Positions 44,321-54,410 are shown, numbered from the stretch's first letter. The stretch is DNA of 64,000 nt from Zoogloeaceae bacterium (GCA_024235635.1 JACKMA010000006.1:124001-188000), one strand, 5' to 3'. Translations and numbers: made by a program. Notes: generated by a model from the letters alone, not told the origin.

Positions 44321-47300
44321 TCAGTGACTCCCTTCGACGACAAGCGTGGCCTCGGTCGCGCCTCGCCGCGTGAAAAGTCGTCGGATGACGACGAAGAACA
44401 GCGGCACGAAGAAGATGCCGAGCAGTGTCGCGGCGATCGTGCCGCCGAGCACGCCGGTGCCGATCGCGTTCTGGCTGCCGGCGCCGGCGCCGCTGGCCAG
44501 TGCCAACGGCAGCACGCCGAAGCCGAAGGCGAGCGAGGTCATCAGGATCGGGCGCAGGCGCATGCGCACGGCTTCGAGCGTGGCATCGATCAGCGGCTTG
44601 CCGGCCTGCTCCATCTGCGCCTTGGCGAACTCGACGATCAGGATCGCGTTCTTGGCCGACAGGCCGATCGTCGCCAACAGGCCCACCTGGAAGTAGATGT
44701 CGTTGGACAGGCCGCGGCCGGTCGCCGCCAGCACCGCGCCGAGCACGCCGAGGGGCACCACCAGCATCACCGCGAACGGTACCGACCAGCTCTCGTAGAG
44801 CGCCGCCAGGCACAGGAACACGATGAGCAGCGAGAGCGCCAGCAGGGCTGGCGCCTGGTCGCCCGATTGTTGCTCCTGGAACGAGGTGCCGGACCATGCA
44901 TAGCCGATGCCGGGCGGCAGCCGGCCGACCAGCTCGGAGATCGCCTGCATCGCTTCGCCGGATGAGTAGCCGGCGGCCGCCTGGCCCTGGATCTCCATCG
45001 ACGGCTGGCCGTTGAAGCGTTCCAGCCGCTGGGGCCCGAAGCGCCAGTGGGCACGGGTGAAGGCCGAGAATGGCACCATGTCGCCGCTGCTGTTGCGAAC
45101 GTACCATTTGTCGAGATCCTCGGGCACCATCCGCGCCGACGCGTCGCCCTGCACGTATACCCGCTTGATGCGGCCGCGATCGACGAAGTCGTTCACATAG
45201 CTGCCGCCCCACGCGGTCGATAGCGTGCTGTTGATGTCGCTGGCCGATACCCCGAGCGCGCCGGCCTGCTGCAGGTCCACGTCGAGCTTGTACTGGGCGG
45301 TGTCCTCCTGGCCGTTGGGGCGCACGCCGGCGAGCCGCGGGTCCTGCGCCGCCATGCCGAGCAATTGGTTGCGGGCCGCGAGCAGGGCGTCGTGGCCGAG
45401 GCCGGCGCGATCCTGCAACTGCATGTTGAAGCCGCCCGATGTGCCGAGTTCGATCACGGCCGGCGGCACGAAGGCGAAGACCAGGGCCTCGCGAATCTGC
45501 GAGAACGCCACCATCGCGCGACCCTGCAGCGATTTCACGTCCTGTCCGGCTGCGGTGCGCTGGTCCCACGGCTTGAGGTTGACGAATCCGATGCCCATGT
45601 TCTGGCCGCGGCCGGCGAAGCTGAAGCCGGCCACCGTGAACAGGGCGCGTACGGTGTCCTTCTCCTCGACCAGGAACTGGTGCTCGACCTTGCGCAGCGT
45701 CGCCAGCGTTCGTTCCTGGGTGGCGCCGGCCGGCAGGATCACCTGGGTAAACATCACGCCCTGGTCCTCTTCGGGGAGGAACGAGGTCGGCAGCCGCAGG
45801 AACAGGAAGGCCAGCAGGCCGACCACCACGGCGAAGATCAGCATGAAGCGCAGCGGTCGCGAGAGCATGCCGCCGACGAGGCCGGCATAGCCCCGGGTGC
45901 CGCGTTCGAAGCTGCGGTTGAACCAGCCGAAGAAGCCGCGGCGGGTCAGGCTGTGGCCTTGCTCGACCGGTTTCAGAAGGGTCGCGCACAGGGCCGGCGT
46001 GAACACGATCGCGACCAGCACCGACAGCGCCATCGCAGCGACGATGGTGATCGAGAACTGGCGATAGATGACGCCGGTGGAGCCGCCGAAGAAGGCCATC
46101 GGCACGAACACTGCCGACAACACCAGGCCGATGCCGATCAGCGCGCCGGTGATCTGGCCCATCGAGCGCCGGGTCGCCTCCTTCGGTGGCAGGCCCTCCT
46201 CGCTCATCACCCGTTCGACGTTCTCGACGACGACGATGGCGTCGTCCACCAGCAGGCCGATCGCCAGCACCATACCGAACATCGTCAGCGTGTTGATCGA
46301 GAAGCCGAAGGCCGCCATCACGCCGAACGTACCGAGCAGCACCACTGGCACCGCGATGGTCGGGATCAGCGTCGCGCGGAAGTTCTGCAGGAACAGATAC
46401 ATCACCAGGAACACCAGCACCACGGCTTCGATCAGGGTCTTGACCACCTCCTCGATCGAGAGTTGGACGAAGGGCGTGGTGTCGTAGGGCACCACGTATT
46501 CGACGCCGGCCGGGAAGTAGGGCTGCATGTCGTCGAGCCTGGCGCGGATGCGGTCGGCGGTTTCCAGCGCGTTGGCGCCCGACGCCAGCCGGATGCCCAT
46601 GCCGGCGGCCGGCTGGCCATTGAAGCGGGCCACGGTCTCGTAGCTCTGGGCGCCGACCTCGATGCGGGCGACGTCGCGCAGCCGCAGCTCGCCGCCATCC
46701 CGGGCGCTGCGCAGCAGGATGTTCTCGAACTCGCCGACTGTCTGCAGTCGGCTCTGGGCGGTGATGGTGGCGCTGAACCCCTGGCCCGGCACCGCCGGTG
46801 CGCCGCCGAGCTGCCCGGCCGAGACCTGGGTGTTCTGGGCCTGGATCGCCGAGGTAACGTCGCCGGTGGTAAGGCCGAAGCGGTTGAGCTTGTCCGGGTC
46901 GAGCCAGATCCGCATCGCGTACTGGGAGCCGAAAACCGTGACCTCGCCGACGCCATCGACGCGGGAGATCGGGTCCTGCACCGTCGACACCAGGAAGTCC
47001 GACAGGTCGGTGCCCGACAACTGGCCGTCTTCCGAGACGAAGCCGACCACCATCAGGAAGTTGCGCGCCGACTTGGCTACCGTCACGCCCTGGTTCTGCA
47101 CCGCCTGCGGCAGCAGCGGCAAGGCCTGCTGGACCTTGTTCTGGGTCTGCACCTGGGCGATGTCGGGATCGGTGTCGGCATCGAAGGTCAGCGTGATGCC
47201 GACGTTGCCGAAGGAGTCGGTGTTCGAGCTGATGTAGAGCAGGCCGTCGATGCCGGTCAGCCGCTGCTCGATGACCTGGGTCACCGAATCCTCTGCGGTC

Positions 47301-47464
47301 TTGGCCGACGCGCCGGGGTAGCTGGTGTTGATCGCGATTGCCGGCGGCGCGATCGACGGGTACTGGGAAACCGGCAGTTCGCGGATCGCCAGCGCGCCGG
47401 CCAGCATGATGACGATGGCGATGACCCAGGCAAAGATCGGGCGGTCGATGAAGAAGCGTGCCAT
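44321..47464 (-). CDS. RND multidrug efflux transporter (HAE1 family, AcrB-like)
   Basis: A 1047-residue inner-membrane pump. The N-terminus MARFFIDRPIFAWVIAIVIM is the HAE1 hallmark, followed by PSIAPPAIAINTSYPGASA and the proton-relay helix 4 with GLLVDDAIVVVENVERVM. The large periplasmic loops (about 30-335 and 560-870) and 12 membrane segments are as in AcrB. It extrudes drugs, dyes or solvents by proton exchange. It lies 10 bases after the MFP gene. The likely repressor is the divergent TetR gene. Confidence 0.97.
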   Translation of the reverse strand: MARFFIDRPIFAWVIAIVIMLAGALAIRELPVSQYPSIAPPAIAINTSYPGASAKTAEDSVTQVIEQRLTGIDGLLYISSNTDSFGNVGITLTFDADTDPDIAQVQTQNKVQQALPLLPQAVQNQGVTVAKSARNFLMVVGFVSEDGQLSGTDLSDFLVSTVQDPISRVDGVGEVTVFGSQYAMRIWLDPDKLNRFGLTTGDVTSAIQAQNTQVSAGQLGGAPAVPGQGFSATITAQSRLQTVGEFENILLRSARDGGELRLRDVARIEVGAQSYETVARFNGQPAAGMGIRLASGANALETADRIRARLDDMQPYFPAGVEYVVPYDTTPFVQLSIEEVVKTLIEAVVLVFLVMYLFLQNFRATLIPTIAVPVVLLGTFGVMAAFGFSINTLTMFGMVLAIGLLVDDAIVVVENVERVMSEEGLPPKEATRRSMGQITGALIGIGLVLSAVFVPMAFFGGSTGVIYRQFSITIVAAMALSVLVAIVFTPALCATLLKPVEQGHSLTRRGFFGWFNRSFERGTRGYAGLVGGMLSRPLRFMLIFAVVVGLLAFLFLRLPTSFLPEEDQGVMFTQVILPAGATQERTLATLRKVEHQFLVEEKDTVRALFTVAGFSFAGRGQNMGIGFVNLKPWDQRTAAGQDVKSLQGRAMVAFSQIREALVFAFVPPAVIELGTSGGFNMQLQDRAGLGHDALLAARNQLLGMAAQDPRLAGVRPNGQEDTAQYKLDVDLQQAGALGVSASDINSTLSTAWGGSYVNDFVDRGRIKRVYVQGDASARMVPEDLDKWYVRNSSGDMVPFSAFTRAHWRFGPQRLERFNGQPSMEIQGQAAAGYSSGEAMQAISELVGRLPPGIGYAWSGTSFQEQQSGDQAPALLALSLLIVFLCLAALYESWSVPFAVMLVVPLGVLGAVLAATGRGLSNDIYFQVGLLATIGLSAKNAILIVEFAKAQMEQAGKPLIDATLEAVRMRLRPILMTSLAFGFGVLPLALASGAGAGSQNAIGTGVLGGTIAATLLGIFFVPLFFVVIRRLFTRRGATEATLVVEGSH

Positions 47465-47474
47465 GACCCTCTCC

Positions 47475-48647
47475 TCAGCGCGCGACCGGTGTCGCCGACG
47501 CGGCTTTCAGTGGCTCAGCATCGACGCTGGCGCCGGCGCGCACCTTCTGCAGGCCTTCGACGATCACCTGTTCGCCGCCGGTCAGGCCGGCGGAGACGAT
47601 CCAGCGCCCGTCGCGCGAACCGGCCAGCGTCACCGGCCGCGCGGCGACCTTGCCGTCGTCGCCGACCACCATCACCTGGGCCTGGCCGCGGGCGTCGAAG
47701 CCGACCGCTGCATGGGGCATCAGCACGGCGCCGGCGGTCTCGCCCTGGGCCACCCGGGCGCGGACGTACATGCCCGGCAGCAACAGGCCGTCGGGGTTCG
47801 GAAATTCCGCCCGCAGCGTGACGCTGCCGGTCGACTCGTCGACACTCACTTCCGAGAACTGCAGGCTGCCGTCATGCGGATACGTGCTGCCGTCCTCGAG
47901 CGTCAGGGTCACCGGCAGGCTGTCGCCCTCGTGGGTCAGCTCGCCGCTGGCGACGCGCTGTCGCAGCGCCAGCAACTGGTTGCTGGACTGGGTGAGATCG
48001 ACGTAGATCGGGTCGAGGCGCTGGACCGTCGCCAGCGCATTCGCCTGATTGGCCGTGACCAGCGCGCCGGCGGTGACCGCCGAGCGGCCGATGCGCCCGG
48101 CGATCGGGCTGGTAATCCTGGTGTAGCCGAGCTCGATGCGGGCCGCGCGCACCGCGGCCTCGGTCGTCGCGACGTCCGCCCGGGCCTGCAGCAGGGCGGC
48201 CTGGGCATCGTCGTTGTCCTGCCGGCTGACCGCCTTGATGCCGACCAGCCCGGCGTAGCGCTCCGCTTTCAGTCGCGCGGTCTCGAGCGAGGCCTTGGCG
48301 CGGGCGAGGTTGGCGCGTGCGCTGTCCAGCGCCGCCTGGTGGCTGGCCGCCTCGATCTGGTAGAGGACGTCGCCGGCCGCCACTTCGCTGCCTTCGCGGA
48401 ACAGGCGTTGCTGGACGATGCCGCCGACCTGCGGCCGGATCTCCGCCACCAGGTAGGGCGCGGTGCGTCCGGGCAACTCGGTGGTCAGCGTCACCGGTCC
48501 GGTCTCGGCGCGAATCACGCCGACCACCGGCTTGGCGGTGGCCTGGGGTGGCGGGGTTGTCGCGGCCTGGCTGCAGGCCGCCAGCAGGATCGCCGCGGCG
48601 CCGGCGACGGCCAGCGGGCGCAGCGAGTGGGACGGGGTAGCGCGCAT
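47475..48647 (-). CDS. RND efflux periplasmic adaptor (membrane fusion protein)
   Basis: A 390-residue AcrA-like lipoprotein. ATG 48647 is chosen since GAGG lies just upstream and the lipobox LLAAC (C25) follows; a longer frame exists. PYLVAEIRPQVGGIVQQRLF and REGSEVAAGDVLYQIE form the lipoyl domain, the helical hairpin spans about 95-160, and the beta-barrel and membrane-proximal domains follow (RITSPIAGRIGRSAVTAGAL). It bridges the RND pump and the outer-membrane factor. It heads the three-gene operon and faces the TetR gene. Confidence 0.96.
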   Translation of the reverse strand: MRATPSHSLRPLAVAGAAAILLAACSQAATTPPPQATAKPVVGVIRAETGPVTLTTELPGRTAPYLVAEIRPQVGGIVQQRLFREGSEVAAGDVLYQIEAASHQAALDSARANLARAKASLETARLKAERYAGLVGIKAVSRQDNDDAQAALLQARADVATTEAAVRAARIELGYTRITSPIAGRIGRSAVTAGALVTANQANALATVQRLDPIYVDLTQSSNQLLALRQRVASGELTHEGDSLPVTLTLEDGSTYPHDGSLQFSEVSVDESTGSVTLRAEFPNPDGLLLPGMYVRARVAQGETAGAVLMPHAAVGFDARGQAQVMVVGDDGKVAARPVTLAGSRDGRWIVSAGLTGGEQVIVEGLQKVRAGASVDAEPLKAASATPVAR

Positions 48648-48715
48648 GTTTTGCCTCGCGTGAGTGTCGGGCGCCGCTGCCGGGTGAGCGGCGACGCGTT
48701 CGTTATCAATAGATT

Positions 48716-48745
48716 GAACGATCATTCTAGTTCGAGCGATCATTC
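48716..48745. promoter_or_regulatory. Two tandem operator-like sites between the efflux operon and tetR
   Basis: GAACGATCATTC (48716-48727) and GAGCGATCATTC (48734-48745) repeat at 18-base spacing. Each is an imperfect palindrome (GAA-C-GATC-A-TTC). The pair lies in the divergent gap, 69-98 bases before the MFP start and 76-105 before tetR. Such sites are typical TetR/AcrR-type operators controlling both directions. Confidence 0.7.
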
Positions 48746-48820
48746 TATGTTAGGCTGGCGCCATGATCAAGCGCCGGCCGCGGCCGGCGTGGGTAAAGTT
48801 GTGATAAGGGGGTGTCCCGG

Positions 48821-49429
48821 ATGATCGCCGACGACGAACGCAACCCGGCCTCGAAGGCCGACGTGCGGCGCGAGCAGATCCTCGCCGCGGCCGAGACCTG
48901 CGTGCTGGAGGAGGGTTTCCACCGCGCCAGCATCTCCAAGATCTGCAAGCTGGCCGGCATGAGCCCGGGCCATGTCTACCACTATTTCAAGAACAAGGAA
49001 GCAATCATCGCCGCGCTGGTGCGGCGCGATCTAGACCATATGCTCGACCTCACCGCCGGCATGCGCGCGTCGGTCGACGTCCTTGAAGCGATGATCGATC
49101 GCATCCCGCTGGGTGTGGCCGAAAAACTCGATCCGCGGGATGCCAGCCTCAAGCTCGAGATTGCCGCCGAGGCATCTCGAAACCCGAACATTGCCCGCAT
49201 CGTTCGCGAAGCCGACGCCTGCAGCCTCAAGAGCCTGCGCCAGACCATCGCCGAGGCGCGCTGCGCGCGCGGCTTGCCGGACGACGACGACACCGTCGCC
49301 GAAATCGCCGTCGTTGCGGCAGCGATGTTCGACGGCCTGGTGATCCGCGGCGTGCGGGATCCGGACACCGACCGCGATGCGGTCGCGCGTCGTTTTGCCG
49401 GAATACTGCGGGAACTGTTTCTGTCGTAG
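48821..49429 (+). CDS. TetR/AcrR family transcriptional regulator
   Basis: A 202-residue regulator. ATG 48821 is preferred over GTG 48812, because the AAGGGG ribosome site ends 9 bases before it. The DNA-binding domain (about 15-62) reads RREQILAAAETCVLEEGFHR and ASISKICKLAGMSPGHVYHY, a textbook TetR helix-turn-helix followed by FKNKEAI. The C-terminal ligand-binding domain is helical. Divergent placement makes it the probable repressor of the efflux operon, acting at the two palindromic sites in between. Confidence 0.93.
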   Translation: MIADDERNPASKADVRREQILAAAETCVLEEGFHRASISKICKLAGMSPGHVYHYFKNKEAIIAALVRRDLDHMLDLTAGMRASVDVLEAMIDRIPLGVAEKLDPRDASLKLEIAAEASRNPNIARIVREADACSLKSLRQTIAEARCARGLPDDDDTVAEIAVVAAAMFDGLVIRGVRDPDTDRDAVARRFAGILRELFLS

Positions 49430-49664
49430 CGCGCCGCCGGGCACCACCCTGGCCGCGGCCGGTGTCGGCACGGACGGGCGAAGGGTCGCCGACCATCGTC
49501 GGATCCGACTCGCGCGGCGCGATCCGCCTAAGGATTTTCCGTCGATGTGTCGATAAACCGCCAATTCGGTCAGTCGATCGCCGAACAAGGCGGCCGCCTT
49601 CGATCGAAGCTTCGGCGCCCGGCGAGACCCACCGCAGGGCACGGTCCGCGTCCATAGGGTGCCC

Positions 49665-52600
49665 ATGATGAACATCGACCTGAAGCAAGCGACCTGCGAA
49701 TCCGACCTGTTATCGGGCGATCGGCGCTTCAGGGCGTTTTTCGATCTGTCTCCCGATCCGGCATGGATCATCGCCGATGGCCGCTTCGTCGAGTGCAACC
49801 AGGCTGCATTGTTTGCGTTGGGGTATCGCGACCGGAGTGACGTCGTCGGCAGCCACCCATCGGAACTGTCGCCGGAATTTCAGCCGGGCGGCGAACCGTC
49901 ATCTGAAAAGGCGGAACGCATGATGGCGCTTGCGCGCGAGCAGGGCGTGCATCGATTCGAATGGGTTCACCTTCGTGCCGATGGATCGCCGATGTGGACC
50001 GAGGTCACGCTGTCGGACGTCGCGGTCCAGGACCGCCCGGTGATCTTCTGTTCGTGGCGCGACGTCACGGAACGCAAGCGGCACGATCAGCGCGAGCAAT
50101 TGCGGCTGTCCGTGCTGGAGAAGACTGCTCTGGGCGCAGGTCTGCCCGAGGTGCTCACCGACCTGGTGCTGGCCTGCGAGACGGAATTGCCGGGCGCCAT
50201 CGGATCGGTCATGACGCTCGACGTAAACCGGCAGCAACTGCTGCCGGCAGCCGCGCCCAATCTGCCCGAATTCTTCATGAACACGGTTCGGGACGGCCTG
50301 ATGATCGGTTCCGGCGTAGGCTCCTGCGGCGCGGCAGCCTTCGATCGCCAGCGCGTCGTGGTCGAGGATATCTCGCGCCATCCGAACTGGGTGGTGGCCG
50401 TGGACCTGGCGGAACAGGCAGGGCTGAGGGCGTGCTGGTCGCAGCCGATTCTCGATCCCCGCGGACGGGTGCTGGGCACCTTTGCCTGCTATTACCGCGA
50501 ACCGAAGCGGGCGAGCGACGGCGACCTGCGCGTGCTGTCGGCCTATGCCGGGCTTGCAGCGGTCGCGATCGAGCGTGTCCATGACCTGCGCAAGCTGGAA
50601 CAGGGTGACAGCTGGCGCAGGCCGCTGATCGAACAGTCGCGGGACGGCATCGTCTTCCTCGATCATACCGGCGCGGTGCAGGACGCCAATGCGGGTTTGG
50701 CCGAAATGCTCGGCTACAGCATGGCCGAGCTGCGCAAGCTCCACGTCTGGGACTGGGAGGCGGAACTGACCCGTCAGGAGTTGCTGGCCGGCCTTCAGAA
50801 CATCAGCGAACAGGGTGATCGCTTCCAGTCCGTCCAGCGGCGCAAGGACGGCACTCGGATCCACGTCGACATCACCAGTACCGCGGTGATGGTCGAAGAT
50901 CGCAAGCTGATCATGGCGGTGATTCGCGACATCTCCGACAGGATCCGCGCAGAGCGGGCGCTGGCGGACCACAAGGACAAGCTGGAGCAACAGGTGGCGG
51001 AGCGGACCGCGATGGTCCGCCAGCAGGCGCGCATCATCGACCAGAGTCACGACTCGATCGTGACCACCGATCTGGACGGGATCATCACCAGCTGGAATCT
51101 CGGCGCCATCCGCCTGTTCGGCCTGTCGCAGGACGCTGCCGTGGGCGAGCACCTGTCCATCGTCTTTCCGCCGTCGGAGCACGAGTTCCTGCGCCAGCAG
51201 GTGCTCGAGCCGCTGAAACGCGAGGGGCGGCACGAACGGGACGTCCGGATGTGGCGCAGCGATCGGCAGCCGATCGACGTGCACCTGTCCCTGAGTCTGC
51301 TGTTCGACGACAACGGCGAGGCCGTCGGCATGGTCGGCTACTCGATGGACATCACCGATCGCAAGCGGATGGAGAACGCACTGCGGCGCTCGGAAGCGAA
51401 CCTCGCCCACGCGCAGGCGATCGCCCACGTCGGCAGCTGGCATTACGATCTCGATTCCGACGTGCTCACCTGGTCGGACGAAACCTACCGCATTTTCGGC
51501 GTTGCGATCGGCGAGGCGGTCACCTTCGACGCGTCCATCGCCGCGATTCCACAGTCCGACCGCGACATGGTCGCGGCCGAATGGCACGCGGCCCTGACCG
51601 GCAAGCCCTACGACGTCGAGCATCGCATCATCGTCGATGGCGAACAGAAATGGCTGAGGCAGATGGCGGAACTGCGCTTTGACCGATCAGGCATTGCCGT
51701 TTCCGCGGTCGGCACCGTGCAGGACATCACCGAGCTCAAGCGTGCCGAACAGGCGACCCGCGACGCCCTGCAGGAGGCTCGGCGGCTGGCCCGCCTGCGC
51801 AGCGAGTTCGTGGCCAACATGAGTCACGAGATACGCACCCCGCTCAATGCGGTCACCGGCCTCGCGCGGGCCGGCATGCGCGGTCAGCCTGCCGACGAGA
51901 CAATCGAAACATTCTCCCGCATCGCCGGGGCGAGCCAGCATCTGATGCGCGTCGTCAATGACGTGCTCGATTTCGCAAAGATCGATGCCGGCAAGCTGGC
52001 GCTGGAGCCGCGACCGTTCCGGCTCCCGGAAACCCTGGAGAACGTGCTGTTCCTAATCCGTCCGCAGGCAGAAGCCAAGCGGCTGCGAGTCGACCTGACG
52101 ACCGATGCCGGCATGCCGACCTGGATCTTCGGCGACGTGCTGAGGGTGGAGCAGGTGCTGCTCAATCTGCTCTCGAACGCCGTCAAGTTTACCGAACGCG
52201 GTGCAGTGGAGCTCCGGGTGTCCACGGCAGGCGACGCGCTCGTCTTCGACATCGCGGATACTGGCGTCGGCATGACGGAGACACAACTCGGCCAGCTTTT
52301 CCAGCCCTTCGAACAGGCGGATTCGTCCGCAACTCGCCGCTTCGGCGGCACCGGTCTCGGACTTTCGATCAGCCACAACCTGGTTTCGCTGATGGGCGGT
52401 CGCATCGACGTTGTCAGCGCGCCGGGCGCCGGCACCACATTCACGGTCCGGCTGCCGCTCGAAGAGGTCGCGCCACCGGAGGAACCTGCAGCGCAGGAAC
52501 TGGCCGACGAAGAAATGCAACTCCGCGGCGTCCGCGTGCTGGCGGCCGAGGATGTCGAACTGAACCAGTTGGTGCTCGAGGACATGTTGAGCTACCAGGG

Positions 52601-52949
52601 CGCCGAAGTGACGATCACGGAGAACGGTGTCGATCTGCTGGCACGAATCGACGAGGCCGGCGCTGACGCCTTCGACGTGGTTCTGATGGACATCCAGATG
52701 CCGGAAATGGATGGCCTGGAGGCCACCCGCCTGCTTCTGCAACGGACTGCCGATCTACCGGTGATCGGCCTGACGGCACACGCCCTGGCCGAGGACCGGC
52801 AGCGCTGTCTCGATGCCGGCATGGTCCACCATGTGCCGAAGCCGGTGGACGAAGCGGGTCTCGTCGCGGCGATCCTCAGGCATCTGCGCGAATCGAAGCG
52901 GGAGAATCCGGGCCTGTCGCGATTCGGCCGTGACCCGGGGCAAGCTTGA
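49665..52949 (+). CDS. Soluble multi-PAS/GAF hybrid histidine kinase
   Basis: A 1094-residue protein without membrane segments. TAGGG precedes ATG 49665; nearby GTG 49659 and ATG 49668 are alternatives. Domains in order: PAS (about 20-135), GAF (about 140-305), PAS (about 315-440), PAS (about 455-575), PAS (about 580-700), HisKA with H721 (MSHEIRTPLNAV), HATPase_c (LLSNAVKFTERG; GGTGLGLSISHNL) and a receiver with D1009 (VVLMDIQMPEMDGLEATR). The stacked sensor domains suggest cytoplasmic redox, light or ligand input. There is no partner regulator next to it. GAF cysteines (GVGSCGAAAF, RACWSQP) are in the common GAF_2 pattern. Confidence 0.94.
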   Translation: MMNIDLKQATCESDLLSGDRRFRAFFDLSPDPAWIIADGRFVECNQAALFALGYRDRSDVVGSHPSELSPEFQPGGEPSSEKAERMMALAREQGVHRFEWVHLRADGSPMWTEVTLSDVAVQDRPVIFCSWRDVTERKRHDQREQLRLSVLEKTALGAGLPEVLTDLVLACETELPGAIGSVMTLDVNRQQLLPAAAPNLPEFFMNTVRDGLMIGSGVGSCGAAAFDRQRVVVEDISRHPNWVVAVDLAEQAGLRACWSQPILDPRGRVLGTFACYYREPKRASDGDLRVLSAYAGLAAVAIERVHDLRKLEQGDSWRRPLIEQSRDGIVFLDHTGAVQDANAGLAEMLGYSMAELRKLHVWDWEAELTRQELLAGLQNISEQGDRFQSVQRRKDGTRIHVDITSTAVMVEDRKLIMAVIRDISDRIRAERALADHKDKLEQQVAERTAMVRQQARIIDQSHDSIVTTDLDGIITSWNLGAIRLFGLSQDAAVGEHLSIVFPPSEHEFLRQQVLEPLKREGRHERDVRMWRSDRQPIDVHLSLSLLFDDNGEAVGMVGYSMDITDRKRMENALRRSEANLAHAQAIAHVGSWHYDLDSDVLTWSDETYRIFGVAIGEAVTFDASIAAIPQSDRDMVAAEWHAALTGKPYDVEHRIIVDGEQKWLRQMAELRFDRSGIAVSAVGTVQDITELKRAEQATRDALQEARRLARLRSEFVANMSHEIRTPLNAVTGLARAGMRGQPADETIETFSRIAGASQHLMRVVNDVLDFAKIDAGKLALEPRPFRLPETLENVLFLIRPQAEAKRLRVDLTTDAGMPTWIFGDVLRVEQVLLNLLSNAVKFTERGAVELRVSTAGDALVFDIADTGVGMTETQLGQLFQPFEQADSSATRRFGGTGLGLSISHNLVSLMGGRIDVVSAPGAGTTFTVRLPLEEVAPPEEPAAQELADEEMQLRGVRVLAAEDVELNQLVLEDMLSYQGAEVTITENGVDLLARIDEAGADAFDVVLMDIQMPEMDGLEATRLLLQRTADLPVIGLTAHALAEDRQRCLDAGMVHHVPKPVDEAGLVAAILRHLRESKRENPGLSRFGRDPGQA

Positions 52950-52951
52950 AA

Positions 52952-52998
52952 CCGGCGGCACGGGGTGCCGTCGCTGCAGAACCTCGCCGGCCGGCGAG
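52952..52998. repeat. Paired inverted repeats between convergent genes
   Basis: CGGCAC-GGG-GTGCCG (52956-52970) and the perfect palindrome CTCGCCGGCCGGCGAG (52983-52998) lie between the kinase and the AEC gene ends. Neither has a T-run. They may act as a weak bidirectional terminator. Confidence 0.35.
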
Positions 52999-53052
52999 GC
53001 AGGCAAGCGGATTGCCGCGCGTTCCAGGCTGCTTCGCGACTTCCCGCAGCGC

Positions 53053-53931
53053 TCAGCCTGCAAGTCGGATCGCAAGCGCCATCGAGATCGAAATCAGCGC
53101 GAACAGGTTGCCGAGGATCACGATCGCCGCAACCTTTTCCGGCTGCTGCCCATAGCGCTCGGCAAACATGTAGTTCAGCACCGCCGGCGGCAGCGCGCCG
53201 AACAGTATGAGGATGTCGGTTTCGCGGGACGACAGGTCGAAGCCCCAGCAGAACAACGCAGCCAGCAGCAGACCGCTGGCCGGTGTCGCGATCGCGCCGA
53301 CCAGGCCGATGCGCCACTCGCCGAGCGGCGCCGTGTTGAGCCGGACGCCGAGCGCAAACAGCATCAGGCCGGTCGCAACGTCACCGATCACCTTGAATGC
53401 GGCCAATACCGGTTGCCAGAGCATGATGCCCGAGATGCTCACCGCAATGCCTGCGGCGCCCGCGATGAACACCGGCTCGCGCAGCAGTCGCCAGAGCTTG
53501 ACGTTGTTTCCCAGCCACAGGCTCGAGATCGTGAAATGCAGGATGTTCTCGATCAGAAACAGGATCACCGCGGCCGGGAGCGCTTCGTGGCCGAAGGCCA
53601 GCAGCAGCAGTGGTAGCCCCATGTTGCCGGCATTCTTGAACATCATCGGCGGCAGCAGCGTCTTCGGCTGGTAGCCGAGCCAGCGTGCCAGGGGCAGTCC
53701 CAGCAGGCCGGGTCCGAGCACGACGACGAAGCCGCCGATGGCGATCATCTGCACGTCTTCCAGCGAAAACGACTGCCCCGCAAGTGCCGAGAAGACCAGT
53801 GCCGGGACGAACACGTCCATGTTGACCTGGTTGGTTGCGAGCATGTCCGGACGGTGGCGGCGACCGTATGCGAATCCGACCACGATAACCGCGAACACTG
53901 GAAAGACGATGCTGAAGATTTGAATGATCAT
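53053..53931 (-). CDS. AEC family transporter (auxin efflux carrier type)
   Basis: A 292-residue membrane protein; ATG 53931 opens MIIQIFSIVFPVFAVIVVGF, the family N-terminus. About ten hydrophobic segments are visible, with NMDVFVPALVFSAL and MMFKNAGNMGLPLLLLAF in the conserved broken helices. Bacterial AEC members move malate, malonate or other anions; the substrate is unknown. It lies alone on the minus strand. Confidence 0.92.
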   Translation of the reverse strand: MIIQIFSIVFPVFAVIVVGFAYGRRHRPDMLATNQVNMDVFVPALVFSALAGQSFSLEDVQMIAIGGFVVVLGPGLLGLPLARWLGYQPKTLLPPMMFKNAGNMGLPLLLLAFGHEALPAAVILFLIENILHFTISSLWLGNNVKLWRLLREPVFIAGAAGIAVSISGIMLWQPVLAAFKVIGDVATGLMLFALGVRLNTAPLGEWRIGLVGAIATPASGLLLAALFCWGFDLSSRETDILILFGALPPAVLNYMFAERYGQQPEKVAAIVILGNLFALISISMALAIRLAG

Positions 53932-54361
53932 GGCGGTCGAGCGGTGCTCGCAGAAGGGCGTCAAGAAGTCAGCCGGCGGCGTGGTCGGTCATGGCGTGTT
54001 GTCGATATCGCGCATCGGCGGGGGGCGCCCGGGGGCAGTCGAACGATGACCGTGGGCAAGCGTAGTACGCTGCGAACAGCAACGAAAGGACTTTCGCGCG
54101 CGATTCTAGGCGCGGACGCGGGTGCTGGCCGACCTTGCTGATGCATGCGGGAGGGGCGTTGTTCGAATTGCGGCGCCTGGCAGCGGACGGGCGCTGGAGG
54201 GAACGTGCGTGATGGGCCTGGATGGCGACGGGGCGATGTCCGCGCGGTAGTGGCCTTCAGTGCTGCTCGGGCGCCGGCGGGCGCGGTGGCAGCTGGATCG
54301 TGGCTGATCCGTGCGGTGGGCGGCGCGGCGCATCTCCGCTCGAGACCGGAGTGCGCAAGAA
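53932..54361. other. Gene-free interval between the AEC and phasin genes
   Basis: I see no supported coding sequence, RNA or repeat in these 430 bases. Both flanking genes are on the minus strand, so it should hold the AEC promoter, but no clear -35/-10 pair is visible. Confidence 0.4.
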
Positions 54362-54389
54362 CGCCCCGCCGGCGGCTGCCGGCGGGGCG
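54362..54389 (-). terminator. Terminator downstream of phasin
   Basis: CGCCCCGCCGGC and GCCGGCGGGGCG form a perfect 12-base-pair stem with a 4-base loop, 21 bases beyond the phasin stop. On the minus strand it is followed by TTCTTGCG. Confidence 0.75.
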
Positions 54390-54410
54390 ATCCCGGGGTA
54401 TCGCTAACGC

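Noticed and set aside
45365..47821. A long plus-strand open frame opposite the RND and MFP genes
   Set aside because: Antisense shadow; the minus strand encodes the complete AcrB-like pump with all motifs.
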